A stretch of DNA of 64,000 nt from Membranipora membranacea. Its lineage: Eukaryota; Bryozoa; Gymnolaemata; Cheilostomatida; Membraniporidae. Where the stretch lies: NCBI GenBank assembly GCA_914767715.1, contig OU612066.1:5835001-5899000 (forward strand), in the 5' to 3' direction. Of the stretch, positions 11,821 through 23,138 are shown piece after piece. Position 1 is the stretch's first letter; every line of letters starts with the position of its first letter. The notes beneath the pieces were generated by a model that was not told the origin of the DNA, searched no databases, and worked only from the letters and a program-made list of their open reading frames with translations. Both the position numbers and the translations under genes were made by a program.

Positions 11821-12599
11821 CATTTGCTTTATCATGAAACATATTAATAATAGCATAATATGCCTTTCATCCATTAAGTTTTGTGTATGAATTCAGCTGA
11901 CTTAAACTGAAAAGAAGCAGCAGTTTGTTGGGCTCGTACAGTACAGTCAACTTCATAGCACCCATATTTATCTTCATGTTCAGCATCTTCTAAATGCTAT
12001 CATTTCCAAACATTTTTAATTACCAATTAATTTCACAAAAGTTGAAAATAGATATATATTTTCAGTGTCAGGAATAATTTACAATAGAAGACAACTTAGT
12101 CGATTAACCTTTACAGTTCTCTAAAGTAGATACAAGTGGTAGCATATTGCGCTGGTACAGCACTAAGTTTTGATATCTCTCAGGCGCCATTGATGAAAAG
12201 GGGAGGGGGGGAATTTCTAGCACTATCTATAATTTTTACCGAGAAGTGCTATGAGTTTCTATTTGAATGTAGTATTTTATTTGTTGTTTTCTATGTAACA
12301 AAAACTTTTTCTGGAAAAAGATTTAAGTGCATAAATAAAAAACAAAACTTTTTTGAAATTATTTAAAAAACCGGTTAGAATATCAAGATAAAGGAGTTCA
12401 TGGATCTGATAAAACTTTAAACAATTAAATTTTTTAAATAGTAGGTAAATGTGAATCATGTTAGGCAGAAAGACAAGACTAGTTCAGGGTAAGACGAGAT
12501 AAAATTTATTTTGGCCCTCACCTAAAGCATCGAAACAATGTTTTTGATTAGTGCCGTTTTAAGATACTGTGGCAAGATGCTCGGAACACATTTGAGAAA

Positions 12600-13190
12600 A
12601 AATTCAGAAGCAAAAATAACCGAGTATTAGAAAGCGATAGATCCTCCATAGGTAATCGAGTAACATGGAATCCAAAACTTCTTTGCAAATCTGAGTCAAC
12701 GATCAGGACGGATGCTATCCACAATATTTCATATAGTCCGGCGCTGACAGACATAATGTCGGACCGATACAGGCTGACTTTTTGACCTAAACTCAGTTGA
12801 GAATGCATGTGGGTGTACATTCCCCTTTTGCTCTCTGTTGCAGAAGATTATGACATTTGCACCATCCCCCCCGCACTCTTTCGCATACAAAAGATTAATT
12901 ATTGAAAGCGATTTTGATGTGGAATGTTGTGAACTGAATATACACATTCACGTCAGTGTGATTACATGAAAATGTGATGAAAATAGATGTATTTTGTCGG
13001 AATTCTTGTTTGAGTAGTTATCTTTGTTCTCACTTGCTACGCCCACAAGTTTTTTTGCTCGTGTTCCGGGTTATTGAAATATCTGACAGTCTGATGTCTG
13101 ACAGAGCTGAGGTCCCAATTACCCGACTTCATACAGAATCACTCTGCGCTGCTGATTAATGGGCCGTATTCCCTGTGAGAGTAATCGGCG
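12600..13190 (-). repeat. Dispersed repeat family A, copy 3 (inverted, longest)
   Basis: Read on the minus strand this copy contains both the left part seen in copy 2 (ATACGGCCCATTAATCAGCA, GGGACCTCAGCTCTGTC) and the right part seen in copy 1 (CTGATCGTTGACTCAG, TTGGATTCCATGTTACTC, TATGGAGGATCTAT). It joins the two into one unit of about 590 bp and is therefore the best model of the family. No reading frame of useful length is kept. Confidence 0.7.
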
Positions 13191-14555
13191 CTGAACATCC
13201 TCAGTTTAATTGGCAATAAATGTATAGATAATTCTGTTGTTATCTTCTTGTCTGTTCCCCTGTTAATCTAACCCTTCACACTATTGGGAAATGTAATCAA
13301 GTTAAATGTGTTAGTTGTCCCACATTGAAAACTATACCATAATATCATTACAACAAATTACATCGTTAGTCTCCTTAATGCTCAGCTACTACTGTCTCGT
13401 TTGACTGTAAGAAAGTTACTGAATACAAGACAGACAGACAAGTCATGTGTTAGATATATTACGCAACTTGATCAAGGTGAGTAAAACAGAGCAAGGTAAA
13501 TATTGTGTTGTTCCTAACTTACATCCATCCTTGACTTTTTCTTCTCTTAGACAGATATTTAAATATTTATATATATATATATACATTTATAATATATATC
13601 GCTATTATAAGACTGGCCAAAGTTACTTGACCATTTGCTATCGATGCTGAATAAACTCTATTTTGGAACAAATTTATTATATATAAAGTTGTCTTCCCAA
13701 AGTTATGGTTCTGACACACATTACATGCTGTTACTAAGGTACAAAGGTGGTAGGTACTGTGCAGAGTGTGCACGTTGAGCTCCTGGTTTCATAAATCAAT
13801 CTAGACAAGACCACATCATTACGGCACAGGATGTATTCGACATATTCTGTGTGATGTTTCGTGCGTTTATGTATCATATCATTTCAATGGGTCATGAATA
13901 TTGATGATACATGGATTCTCTCTGACTTATTTTAGACTTCTATGTTGGTTATGTGGAGGTGGTACCTTTGTATAGCGCTGAATTAGGACATTGACAGCAT
14001 TGGATGACATCAAGCTCTTGTGAAATATTGCGGTAAGTCATGATCCCCTGCCTACAAGAAGTATTTGACTACCGAAATCTCTGTTGGAATTTTGTTTTAC
14101 ACTTATGTCATCCTACTTTATACAAACTTACCCTTAGTAATGCCACCTCCTGAGGGCGTTCACCAACCATTTTGACCCCTTGATGATTGCCATCTCCTTG
14201 CTTCCTTTCGTCATGTTACTGTGGGGTTGGACATGCTGAAGCCAAAATCGGCTGTCATAATGCGAGTAGGCTAACTTCTACCAAGCGCAGACATTGAGAG
14301 AGATGCACTGACTCATTCGTTACACCTGCCACACCAGAACTGTTTAATGACAGAATTTTTTTTTAAATTGTTGTGAACCATCTGTTTTATTTAATGAAAG
14401 GCTTGCCTACCATTCCTGCAGTGGTAATAACGTCATTCATTCTGTGACTTTAAGCCTCACTCAGGACGCCTTTTTTTTCACATCTGATTTCAGCAGCAAT
14501 AGTGACTCCAGTGGGACTTGTTACCTCATATATATAGAGTAGCACAAGGATAAGT
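13191..14555. other. Intergenic, upstream of the TARP/CACNG-like gene
   Basis: Non-coding, with a short (TA)n stretch at about 13565-13600. The 5' untranslated region and promoter of the CACNG-like gene should be here. A TATATATAG stretch at 14529-14537 is only about 20 bp from the ATG, too close to serve as an ordinary TATA box for it. Confidence 0.35.
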
Positions 14556-17500
14556 ATGAAGTACTGTCTAGATAGGAGACAGATGTTACTGGGAGTGATT
14601 ATGATCAGCGCTGCCGGTCTATCGACAGCACTCCTAGTGATTACCGTGTCCAGTGATCATCTGGTGTTCTGTATAGAGCTGTATAAAGGAAACATTCTAG
14701 GTATACCATATCTTCTACCTGACATCAGTCCTACTCTCACTCCCTACATGAGCACCAATATCGGCTTTTGGAGAACTTGCAACCAATTTACAGGTAAATC
14801 GTCTATTAATTTCCTCTCTGATTGGGAAAAAGTAAATATTATGGTATCCTCAAGCTGAGGCTGACTTTAAATCGATCGTAGGACTGTGTTTGGCTACAGT
14901 GTGACTATGTGCAAGGAGATTGGGACAACTCCCTGCTGTGTGCACGTTTCAGCCAGACAGATTTGGAACTCTTTGCAGCAAAACTCGCAAATGTCGGTCA
15001 TCGATTCTTAAATTTCTGTTCTGGTGATTAAAAATCCTGAATAGTTGCAGTTCTCTAGTTCTATCAAGAATTCCAAGTTCAACGGTTCCCATCATAAGAA
15101 GTCGGCGGCACACGGGTGTGTCGAATGCAAGAGCCTTGCACGTGTTCAAACACAACCCTAACCCACACGACTTTTACCCCACCGCGTAAAGTTTCCACTT
15201 TAACTGACATCATTGATTCCCCCTCCCCCAGATGGATCAATGATCACTTTATCACAGCTAATGTGATGGAATGCTGTCATAATATACCTGAATGAATAAG
15301 TATTTATATGTTTGTGTGCGGATAGTCGTCATTATTGTTGTGATGTCATGCAGAATTTCCAAAGTGGAATAGTACCAGAGTACCATGCTGTGTTTGCGCA
15401 AGCTTGTCTAGAAGTCGAACATAGATTGGTGCTGCATGCATTAATGACCTGTATTTACTCATACAATCGTTGGTTCATTCATTCCTGCGTCTGAAGATGA
15501 TCTACTATGTGGGGGCTTAGGAGAATCTGTGAGATAATGAACTAGCTCTGTTCCAGTGGGGGCGCTTTCTGACTGATGCAGGATACCCTTACACCTATCC
15601 GCATTATAAGGCTTTTTGATACAACTGTTCCTCATGAGTTTTTCAAAGTGACTAAATATTGCGTGGAATGCTATGTTTTGATATGTATGCTGTTTTGTCT
15701 AATGGATTTGACTCAATTTCAGGACTCGAGGTTGGTGTCTCAGCGTGTGAATGTAGACTCAGTCAATTTAGTTTCACAAATTTAATTCTTGAGACAACGC
15801 AAGAGTTTATCGCCCGAATGAATGAATGAATGGCATCATGTTTCACTATGTGTCACATACCTATTAAACTACAGTAAAATGAATTAATTTTGGAGTCATG
15901 CTCTCACCATTATCTTTTTATCTGGGACTAACTCCCTGCTCTTGAGGAGGTTAGTACTCCCAGGGGGAAAGTTTGCCTTTTCACAAATTTCTCCTCCATC
16001 CATTAAGAAAACTAAACAACATTGGTTATAGCTAGCCATACATCACCCCCTAACATAACAAGCTAAACTGAGCTCTAGCTTGTATTTACCGTTCTAAGGT
16101 ATATATAATATATATTATCTCCCCTGATCTCCCGAGTACATCAGATATTATTTAGAATAAATTACCCACAGTCAAGCCACCACTAAAAAATACTCTGTTA
16201 CCAGTCTGCGATCAGTATGTAAACATCAATTAATATGAGATGTTGGCCCAAGGCAGCATCTATTCGATCATTAGTCTGTATTATTTTATCAATTATGAGA
16301 AAATTTTTCAGCGGTCTCAACTTAACACAGTAACAAAGTTTCCGTTTTTTTCCAATTTAGATCACCCCTCATTCAGTTGGTACAACACCAAAACCTCAAA
16401 TGTTATCTAAGGTGTTTGGAAAGCAAACAACAACCACTGTTCATATCAATGTAATCTAATAGCAATAAATGTACTCGCACAAAGACATTTTTGAATGATA
16501 CATCCGATTTCAAAGTGCAAAACCCAGGGTCTAAAAGATTCTAGACTCTAGAGTATCTTATCTCTCCTGTTGCCGATTTACACTAAGATATCTTAGACCA
16601 ATACTGTCTTGTGATAATTTCTGATGTACGTATAGCTGCCTGTAACCGTCCTAGGCAAGCCAGGGCTAGGCTAACTGTGATACTTTTAGCGGATCATCAT
16701 TTTAGTGTTAAACTATAACAGTGAGGTAACATACTCTAGACCCTTATAGACCCGGGTTTTGCACTTTGAAATCGAATGCGTCATTCAAAAATGCCTTTGC
16801 GTGAGTAATTTCAAGTTTCAGCCCTGGCTTGCCTAGGACAGTTACAGGCAGCTATACTTACAACAGAAATTATCACAAAACAATAGTTATTGGTCAAAGA
16901 TATTAAAATGTCCAAGGCAAGCCAAGGCTATGCTCACTGTTATCCTCTTAGCGGATCATCATTTTAGTGTTAATCTGTACCAGGGAAGTAACATACTCTA
17001 GACCGTTCTAGACCCTGGCTATTGGTACTTTGAATTCGGTTATATCATTCAATAATGTCCTTATGCGAGTAAATTTAGGTTTTTTTGTTTATTGCTATGA
17101 GATTGCTTTGATTGTGGTTGTTTTTTGCTTTTGCTTCGCTACATTCCAAACATTTCCTTAATATATTACATATTATATGTACAACATAGATACAACATAG
17201 ATGCAATGGTACCTGAATTTGTTCATGGTGTGGCCAGGGAGTAAAAGTAAAATACAGAAGCAGAGGTATACAAAGGGTAACAAAGGGTAACAAAGGTTAA
17301 CTGAACTGCTTACTTCCCGCCCCTCTCTTTTACTCCATGGTGTGACCATGATGTGTATGCATAACTCAATACAAACCGAATATCAACCAAACTAAATTTG
17401 TGTTCTAAACTTGGCAGATGAAAACAGGACAAGTATAACTATGGGGCCAAATATCGAGTGCCAGCGAAGAAAGTGGAAACCAACTGATCAAGACGACGGG

Positions 17501-20500
17501 AATAATCCAACAACTACACCATCAAATATCGAAGAGGCGGAAGATAGAACTACCGTAGAGTTTATCACTCACGCTATTATTGGTATGCTTCTGTAGGGTT
17601 ACTCGTTCATAACGCTCTATAACAAATCTGCTCCCTCTGTGGTGGTGGAGGGATATTGCAACAGTCGGGTATCAAGGCGCCGCAATACCCGACTTTTGCA
17701 ATCTCACTCGGCCACCACAGAAGACTTGTTCTATAACACTCTGCACAGGGGCAAACTGTGGCTGCATATGTTTGTCTCTGCAGCGTAGGTCTTGAATTAT
17801 TCCGCCTAGTCCGCTTACCAAAAATTGTGAAAACAATGGAAATCCATCGACTGCAAATTTTTTGGCCTCAATGGGACACTGGTTTTGATATCTCATAACC
17901 TTGAATTCTGCTTTTCGCCACTCTTGACTGATGACAGACAGACAAATGATCATTATTGCAAACTCAGCAGGGAGTTGGGGAAAAAATGCCTGAATTCACC
18001 GATTGAAGATTTTAAATTTTCCTATATTTAGACACCCTTGATCAAAATCCACTGATATTGAAAGTAGCTCAATTGCACACTTTTAATGTATTACATTGTT
18101 AGCGCTAAGATAATCAATTTTTTTGAGGCTGACAAATCCTCTGCTAGCTTTCAGTTTTGTCTAGAAGGTAAGTAAAAAATGTCAACACAGGTGACGCAAT
18201 TCATGTGGAGATAGTCCAGGACAGTCGATTTGAGTGTCATTTCTTCCCCGCAGAAAAGACACCTGCATGTTGATGGAAATTTTGACATGCCATCAATGCA
18301 ATGCCTCATTTACTGTCAAGGTGAAGTGTATTGGACACATTTGAACGCAATATTGAGCCTTGACAAATGTCAGCTCATCTGACAGTTATTCCGCCTATTG
18401 TCATATGAATGTGTAAAGGGGAGTTTCCTACGTTTTTGTTCTATTTTTAGACCACCCCATGATGAAGTTTGTATTTGTGTTCACTGCACTGGGGCTATGT
18501 ATAGAAATAACGGGTCATATCACTTGTCTCATCGACCAAAAGCTCTCCAAAAAGAAGATATTCATGTTCATAACTGGAGTGCTTTATGTATTCTCAGGTT
18601 AGTGTAGATGTGTATGGATTAGGCTTGGCAATGAGGAGGATAAAATGGGGATTATATGTGTGTAGAGTAGGTAGATCTTTATGGTATGCAGAACAAACCA
18701 TGACAAGCCTCGAATTTGAATGGGCTGTATAATAATTCTGACTTCATGCACATTATTATTGCAATTCCCTCACTGACGTGAAACCAAATGGATGGATGCA
18801 CGATAAAATGGTGTGATAAAAATTAGTCTGAGTCCCCCAAACTCTGGCCGGCGCCCCCTCACTCGCCAGCCGACATGCCACCTTCATGTATTAACAGCTA
18901 ACTGAAGAAGTAATCCATATTTGGCTGTCAATCCTAGTCACTATACAGTACCTGTCTCTTCTCTCAAACTGACCAGAAGAGTCAGGAACTGGCTAGTACA
19001 ACACGATTTGTTTTTCGATAAGAAACATCTTCATCTAAATCAGCATCATCGCTGAATTTAGCCGACGCAAATCGACATCACAGATTGATTCCTAAGAGTA
19101 AACTTCCACTGCAGCCGGGTGGCATCAGCATCAAACTTAAATTCATTCATTCTGGGGTGTTTTTGCACTGTACGGACTACATTTCGAAATGATAAATATG
19201 CCACTAAAGGTATCCACAAAACAGAAGGAATTCTACCAAAAATAAAAATACCTGTCATGCCAGAATCACAGATCAATGCATTGAACTTAATCTAAAAAAG
19301 TATGTTGTACTAAATTTATTACTAGTAACTGAACATGCTAGCTCATATATATGAACAGTCTGTATGCTCTTCAGGCATTTCGGGCACAGTTTGTAAAAAA
19401 AGGTTCGCATTTCCAATTACCCTACTTATATGCTGATGCTTTTCTAAAGTTTATGAAATAAGCTTTGTTTTTTGGACCGGAAGATTTTATCCTCTTGCTC
19501 TAAATCTTCAAATTTAACCGCTAACAATGCTCTGAAATTTTGTTATTGGGTTAGTGGTTGTTTACTTTTCACCCTTCCATTGACCTTCCCATCTCTCTCG
19601 TTATCAGCATATTATCAGCTTAAGGTCCTGGGAACTACAAATAAACAGGACATTTCATTAGTTTAAGAACATTACGTCAACTTGGGTGACTGAACTGACG
19701 ACCGAATCGGACTGGTATGCGGTGTTGATGGGAGCGGCCGATTTTGAACGCTTGCTAGGGGAGGTTATTTTGAATGTTGTTAAGTTGCACAAACACATGC
19801 ATCAGAGGTGTGATGTGTATTGTGGATTTCATCTCATACAGTTGTGATTAATGCTGACGCAGTATGCTGTGCGATTATTCCTTTCTGGGATTCATCATCA
19901 ATTACCTTATACGGTTGTAAATTTGGTAATCCAACGCTTTGCTCTGTTTTAATTTACGGAAAGTGATTTTCACTTCCTTCCTGTACTGCCCTGCACATGA
20001 AATTGTAAAACAAATTTACTGTTTACAGTTTACATAAGTAACATGGTCAATTAGCGCAACGCTAAGCCTGCTGCATATCCAAAGAAAGAACCGATGAAAA
20101 TTTCCAGATTCAGTTTTCATGAAAGCTGTATGATGTCATCAGGAAGAACGATATCATTGAAAAATAACTAAACACTTATAACAAGCAGAATTCTAATCTA
20201 GCGAAATTACCATTGGTGACCCAGCCAAAAGGAAAAATCAAACATAAGTCCATGTTCCAAGTCAGAATCAGGTTACTTGGAACTTCAATTTGTTATTTAT
20301 ATACCTTGAAATCCCTTAGAGGTATAAGCTTCGCTCCAGATCCCACAGGAGTAGATTACTACATCACCCCATCTTGAGTTATTTCTAAGAATTATTGCCT
20401 TCCCTATACCATATTTCCTAAACTACAGCTCTGAAGTAAATTTTGGACTTGTTACTGGGCTTACAGCCCTCGGCATTTTGGCAAGTGTAGAATTGCCTGA

Positions 20501-23138
20501 AAATATTAACCAGTTTTCACACAATATAGACGGAAACCACTTCACTGAAGCCCAGATCCCCAACCACCAAATCTGCCCCACCCAAACCATCACCCATCCA
20601 GACCCTCAGCCATGGGATACAATAACCAAAGGTGTATCTCCTTTTTGGATATGAGCTGGTTGGTTTTACTGGTTAAGTCTGGCTTTTGTGACGATCCTTA
20701 TCCCAACCATATCTCATGTAAGTAAGTGAGACCAGGGAGAATTCTCCCTGGTGAGACACGAGGAAGCTTCTTCTTACGTCTAGTTACAACCAAGGAGACA
20801 GGTGACTGTCACTCCTTGTTACAACCCTCCCTGTAGACTGGTGAGGGATAGAGGAAATCTCTATATTCGTCATCAGTACTTATCTTGTGATTTGGGCTGA
20901 TATTGTTATTCCAGGTGGCTGGCTCCTAGTCTGACACTAGTGTATGAATCATCCTTTCTGGTTAGGGGAAAGGATAGGCTCCTCATCATGGGAGCCTTTC
21001 ACACTAACTAGCTGAAATATTCTTTTACACACTTAGTCAATTTCTGGACGACTTAACTTTAAAATGAGTCAACACACCTTGCTATCTGTTTTTTTATTCT
21101 GCCAGAATTACTCAGGTGTTCAGATAATATTACATTTCCCATATGAGCTGCCTGTCATTGCTCTCAGCTCTGACCTCCGTAGAAGTTTGTTGATGGGAAA
21201 TGCGCATACTTTGGACTCACACCAAACCAGAATAAACCGCCAAGCGTGCATTCACAACAAATTTCTAGGACAATCTAATTTCTAGAACAATCTGATGCAA
21301 ATATATAAATTTTTTGACGGCTTTCTTGACCCGTTACTTTCTAGTCCTGTGTGATAGAGTGATCACAGCAAAATGTTTAAAATTTCAATCTATTGTACGG
21401 TATATACGCTTGCAGAAATGATTAGTGAATTATGGTTATTTGGGCAACAACAAGGCTCTGGCTGGCCACGTCAGTTAAAGCTATAGTAGCACCTTTGGGT
21501 TTAAAATATTTGCTGGGGTAAAAAAAATATGGCGAATCAGATGCAATATTTTCAAGTTATATATAAATATAGCAGCAATCGAATGGGACACCAGATAGAT
21601 TCTAAAAGGACAGTCAAATAATTTGAAATAAAATATCATCATATATATTTTTACTAATATTTAATTTTGTGATGTTTCATATTACTAATGTTGCAGGTTT
21701 GAGCCTTCTTGCTGGCGTGGTGATATTTATGGGAGTAATCACAGAGACCTCCATGCACCAGAAGAAAGTGGCAAAGGATGAGATCCCCGAGTTTAGATAT
21801 ACCTACGGCTCTTCCTTTGTACTGCTAGCTCTGTCGTTCTGTCTTATAGAGACCTCTGGTATCTTAGCTGTTTACTTATTCATCATCAGGTAAGCATGTT
21901 GTATAATTATAATTAACCTAGATTGTCTTGTAATCTCAGAGTAATGGAAGATTTTCATACTGTTTTGATACACACTGATCACGTGATATACTATTGTATG
22001 TATATCTCTGATCGATAGGGAGTGAATTGATTCACTTAGTAAGAGTACCCCCACAAGAATTTTGGTGTGACGACCCATGTTCAATTTGATTAACAAGGGG
22101 TGGGTACATGTAAGGTACTGCTACAAAATTGACTCTAACGATCAGAGATACACATGTTAATAGTGTAATCTCAAAGTCAGTGTGGTTTTGATAGGCTATA
22201 ATGATAGTTTGGTTCTTGCGCTTTAATCTTGATCCAATCACAGTATCTGCTGATTTCAAGGTTTTAGGCAGCAGCACCAGTTCATAAGAAAGCTGATGGT
22301 TTTAAGCGCTGTCTTTCTGGTGCCTCGGTGACCTTCATTTTTGCACGCAGGTGTCACCGATCAGCGGTCTTAATCATTTTGAGTGTACGAATATATGGCC
22401 CCTTAATTTTGCCGATCAATTCATAGTCAGTTATGTCATAACGTTCCTAACTTGAGATAGACAAGGTTACCAACAAGGTGCGGCATGGGAGACAATGTTC
22501 ACGTGCCTCATAGAAGCGAGGCATAGAATAAAGCGTAACCTCCGCCCAGCCCCCTGCTAGTCAAACCATTGCATGTGATCGGTGTGTTTGATTGCTATGC
22601 CAATAGAATTTCAGGAGTTCATCAGAAGTTTGTGTACCAAATTTTTCTTTCATCCTATGATATTTTTAGATATAAAGTGACATATAAAAGACAACATGCT
22701 AAGCTGCATGATCTCAAATCACAGTCAGAGTTACTCAACGAGTTCCTGTCAAGAAGGCGACAGCAGTCAGCGTCTTCTGAGGGGTCAAGGAGACCGAGCT
22801 TTCAGCCAATCAACGCCGCAAGTACAACAGGTTCTGTTGAAATAAGAATTGAGCTTCCACCATCGCCGAAAACAGAGAACCATACCAAATATAGATCACC
22901 AAAGCGAGAACTTTCCCCGGCTAAGACTTTACTGTCAGCTGTTAGAAAGAGGTCGTTTTGTGGTAATTATGAGGAGATGATGGAAAGTGAGATCGAGGCT
23001 CATAACTGTGGTACGGTGGCCGTCAATTACTGTGTGTTAGACTGCGAAGCGTTCATACCACCCCCACCTATATTCAATTTTAATTGCACTGAGAACATAA
23101 ACCTTTCTCTTGTGACGCAAAATGACACAACTGTCTAA
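14556..23138 (+). CDS. Four-transmembrane CACNG/TARP-like protein (calcium-channel gamma / AMPA-receptor auxiliary subunit family)
   Basis: Member of the claudin/PMP22-like tetraspan superfamily, predicted in the plasma membrane. Coding exons: 14556-14793, 17418-17582, 18451-18597, 21697-21889, 22670-23138. Phases agree at all four junctions, giving 403 residues. Four hydrophobic segments lie at about 10-31, 138-157, 168-195 and 222-247. The first outer loop has the family motif GFW72-x2-C75 with a second cysteine at C94, and an NRT glycosylation sequon at 82-84. From TM2 on it follows vertebrate CACNG5/7 closely: EITGHI, YVFSGLSLLAGVV, FRYTYGSSFVLLALSF, ETSGILAVYLF. The loop in exon 2 is acidic and Asn/Thr-rich and less conserved. 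The 155-residue cytoplasmic tail has many Ser/Arg/Pro and ends DTTV, a class I PDZ-ligand signature (T at -2, V at 0). In vertebrates this family regulates AMPA receptors or Cav channels. Which of these applies here is not shown. The start is the first ATG in frame. Confidence 0.88.
16425..17160. repeat. Compound foldback repeat in CACNG-like intron 1
   Basis: Left arm 16425-16560 (AAGCAAACAACAACCACTG, TAGCAATAAATGTACTCGC, AAGTGCAAAACCCAGGGTCT) is the reverse complement of 16985-17130. A partial inverted copy sits inside at 16735-16815. In addition 16640-16750 and 16910-17005 are direct repeats sharing TAGCGGATCATCATTTTAGT and AACATACTCTAGACC, and GCTGCCTGTAACCGTCCTAG near 16634 is inverted near 16855. 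It looks like two foldback units joined or one that duplicated in place. Non-coding. Confidence 0.7.
17619..17732. mobile_element. MULE-like MITE, copy 1 (family B), with a 10-bp target-site duplication
   Basis: A palindromic element whose arms share CCCTCTGTGGTGG, ATTGCAA and AGTCGGGTAT. It is flanked by ATAACGCTCT at 17609-17618 and ATAACACTCT at 17733-17742, a 10-bp duplication with one mismatch. A second copy lies at 54628-54737. Short elements with long inverted ends and 9-10 bp duplications are typical of Mutator-type (MULE) non-autonomous elements. The assignment rests on duplication length only. It lies 36 bp past exon 2 of the CACNG-like gene. Confidence 0.75.
20731..20752. repeat. 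22-bp perfect palindrome
   Basis: ACCAGGGAGAA followed directly by its reverse complement TTCTCCCTGGT, within intron 3 of the CACNG-like gene. Nothing else ties it to a known site. It may be the tip of a decayed foldback. Confidence 0.5.

Noticed and set aside
14529-14537. TATATATAG as TATA box of the CACNG-like gene
   Set aside because: It is only about 20 bp before the start codon. A transcript starting 25-30 bp after it would miss the ATG.
15312-15494. An extra CACNG exon in intron 1
   Set aside because: There is an acceptor-like CAG, but no resemblance to the family, and exons 1 and 2 already join in phase.
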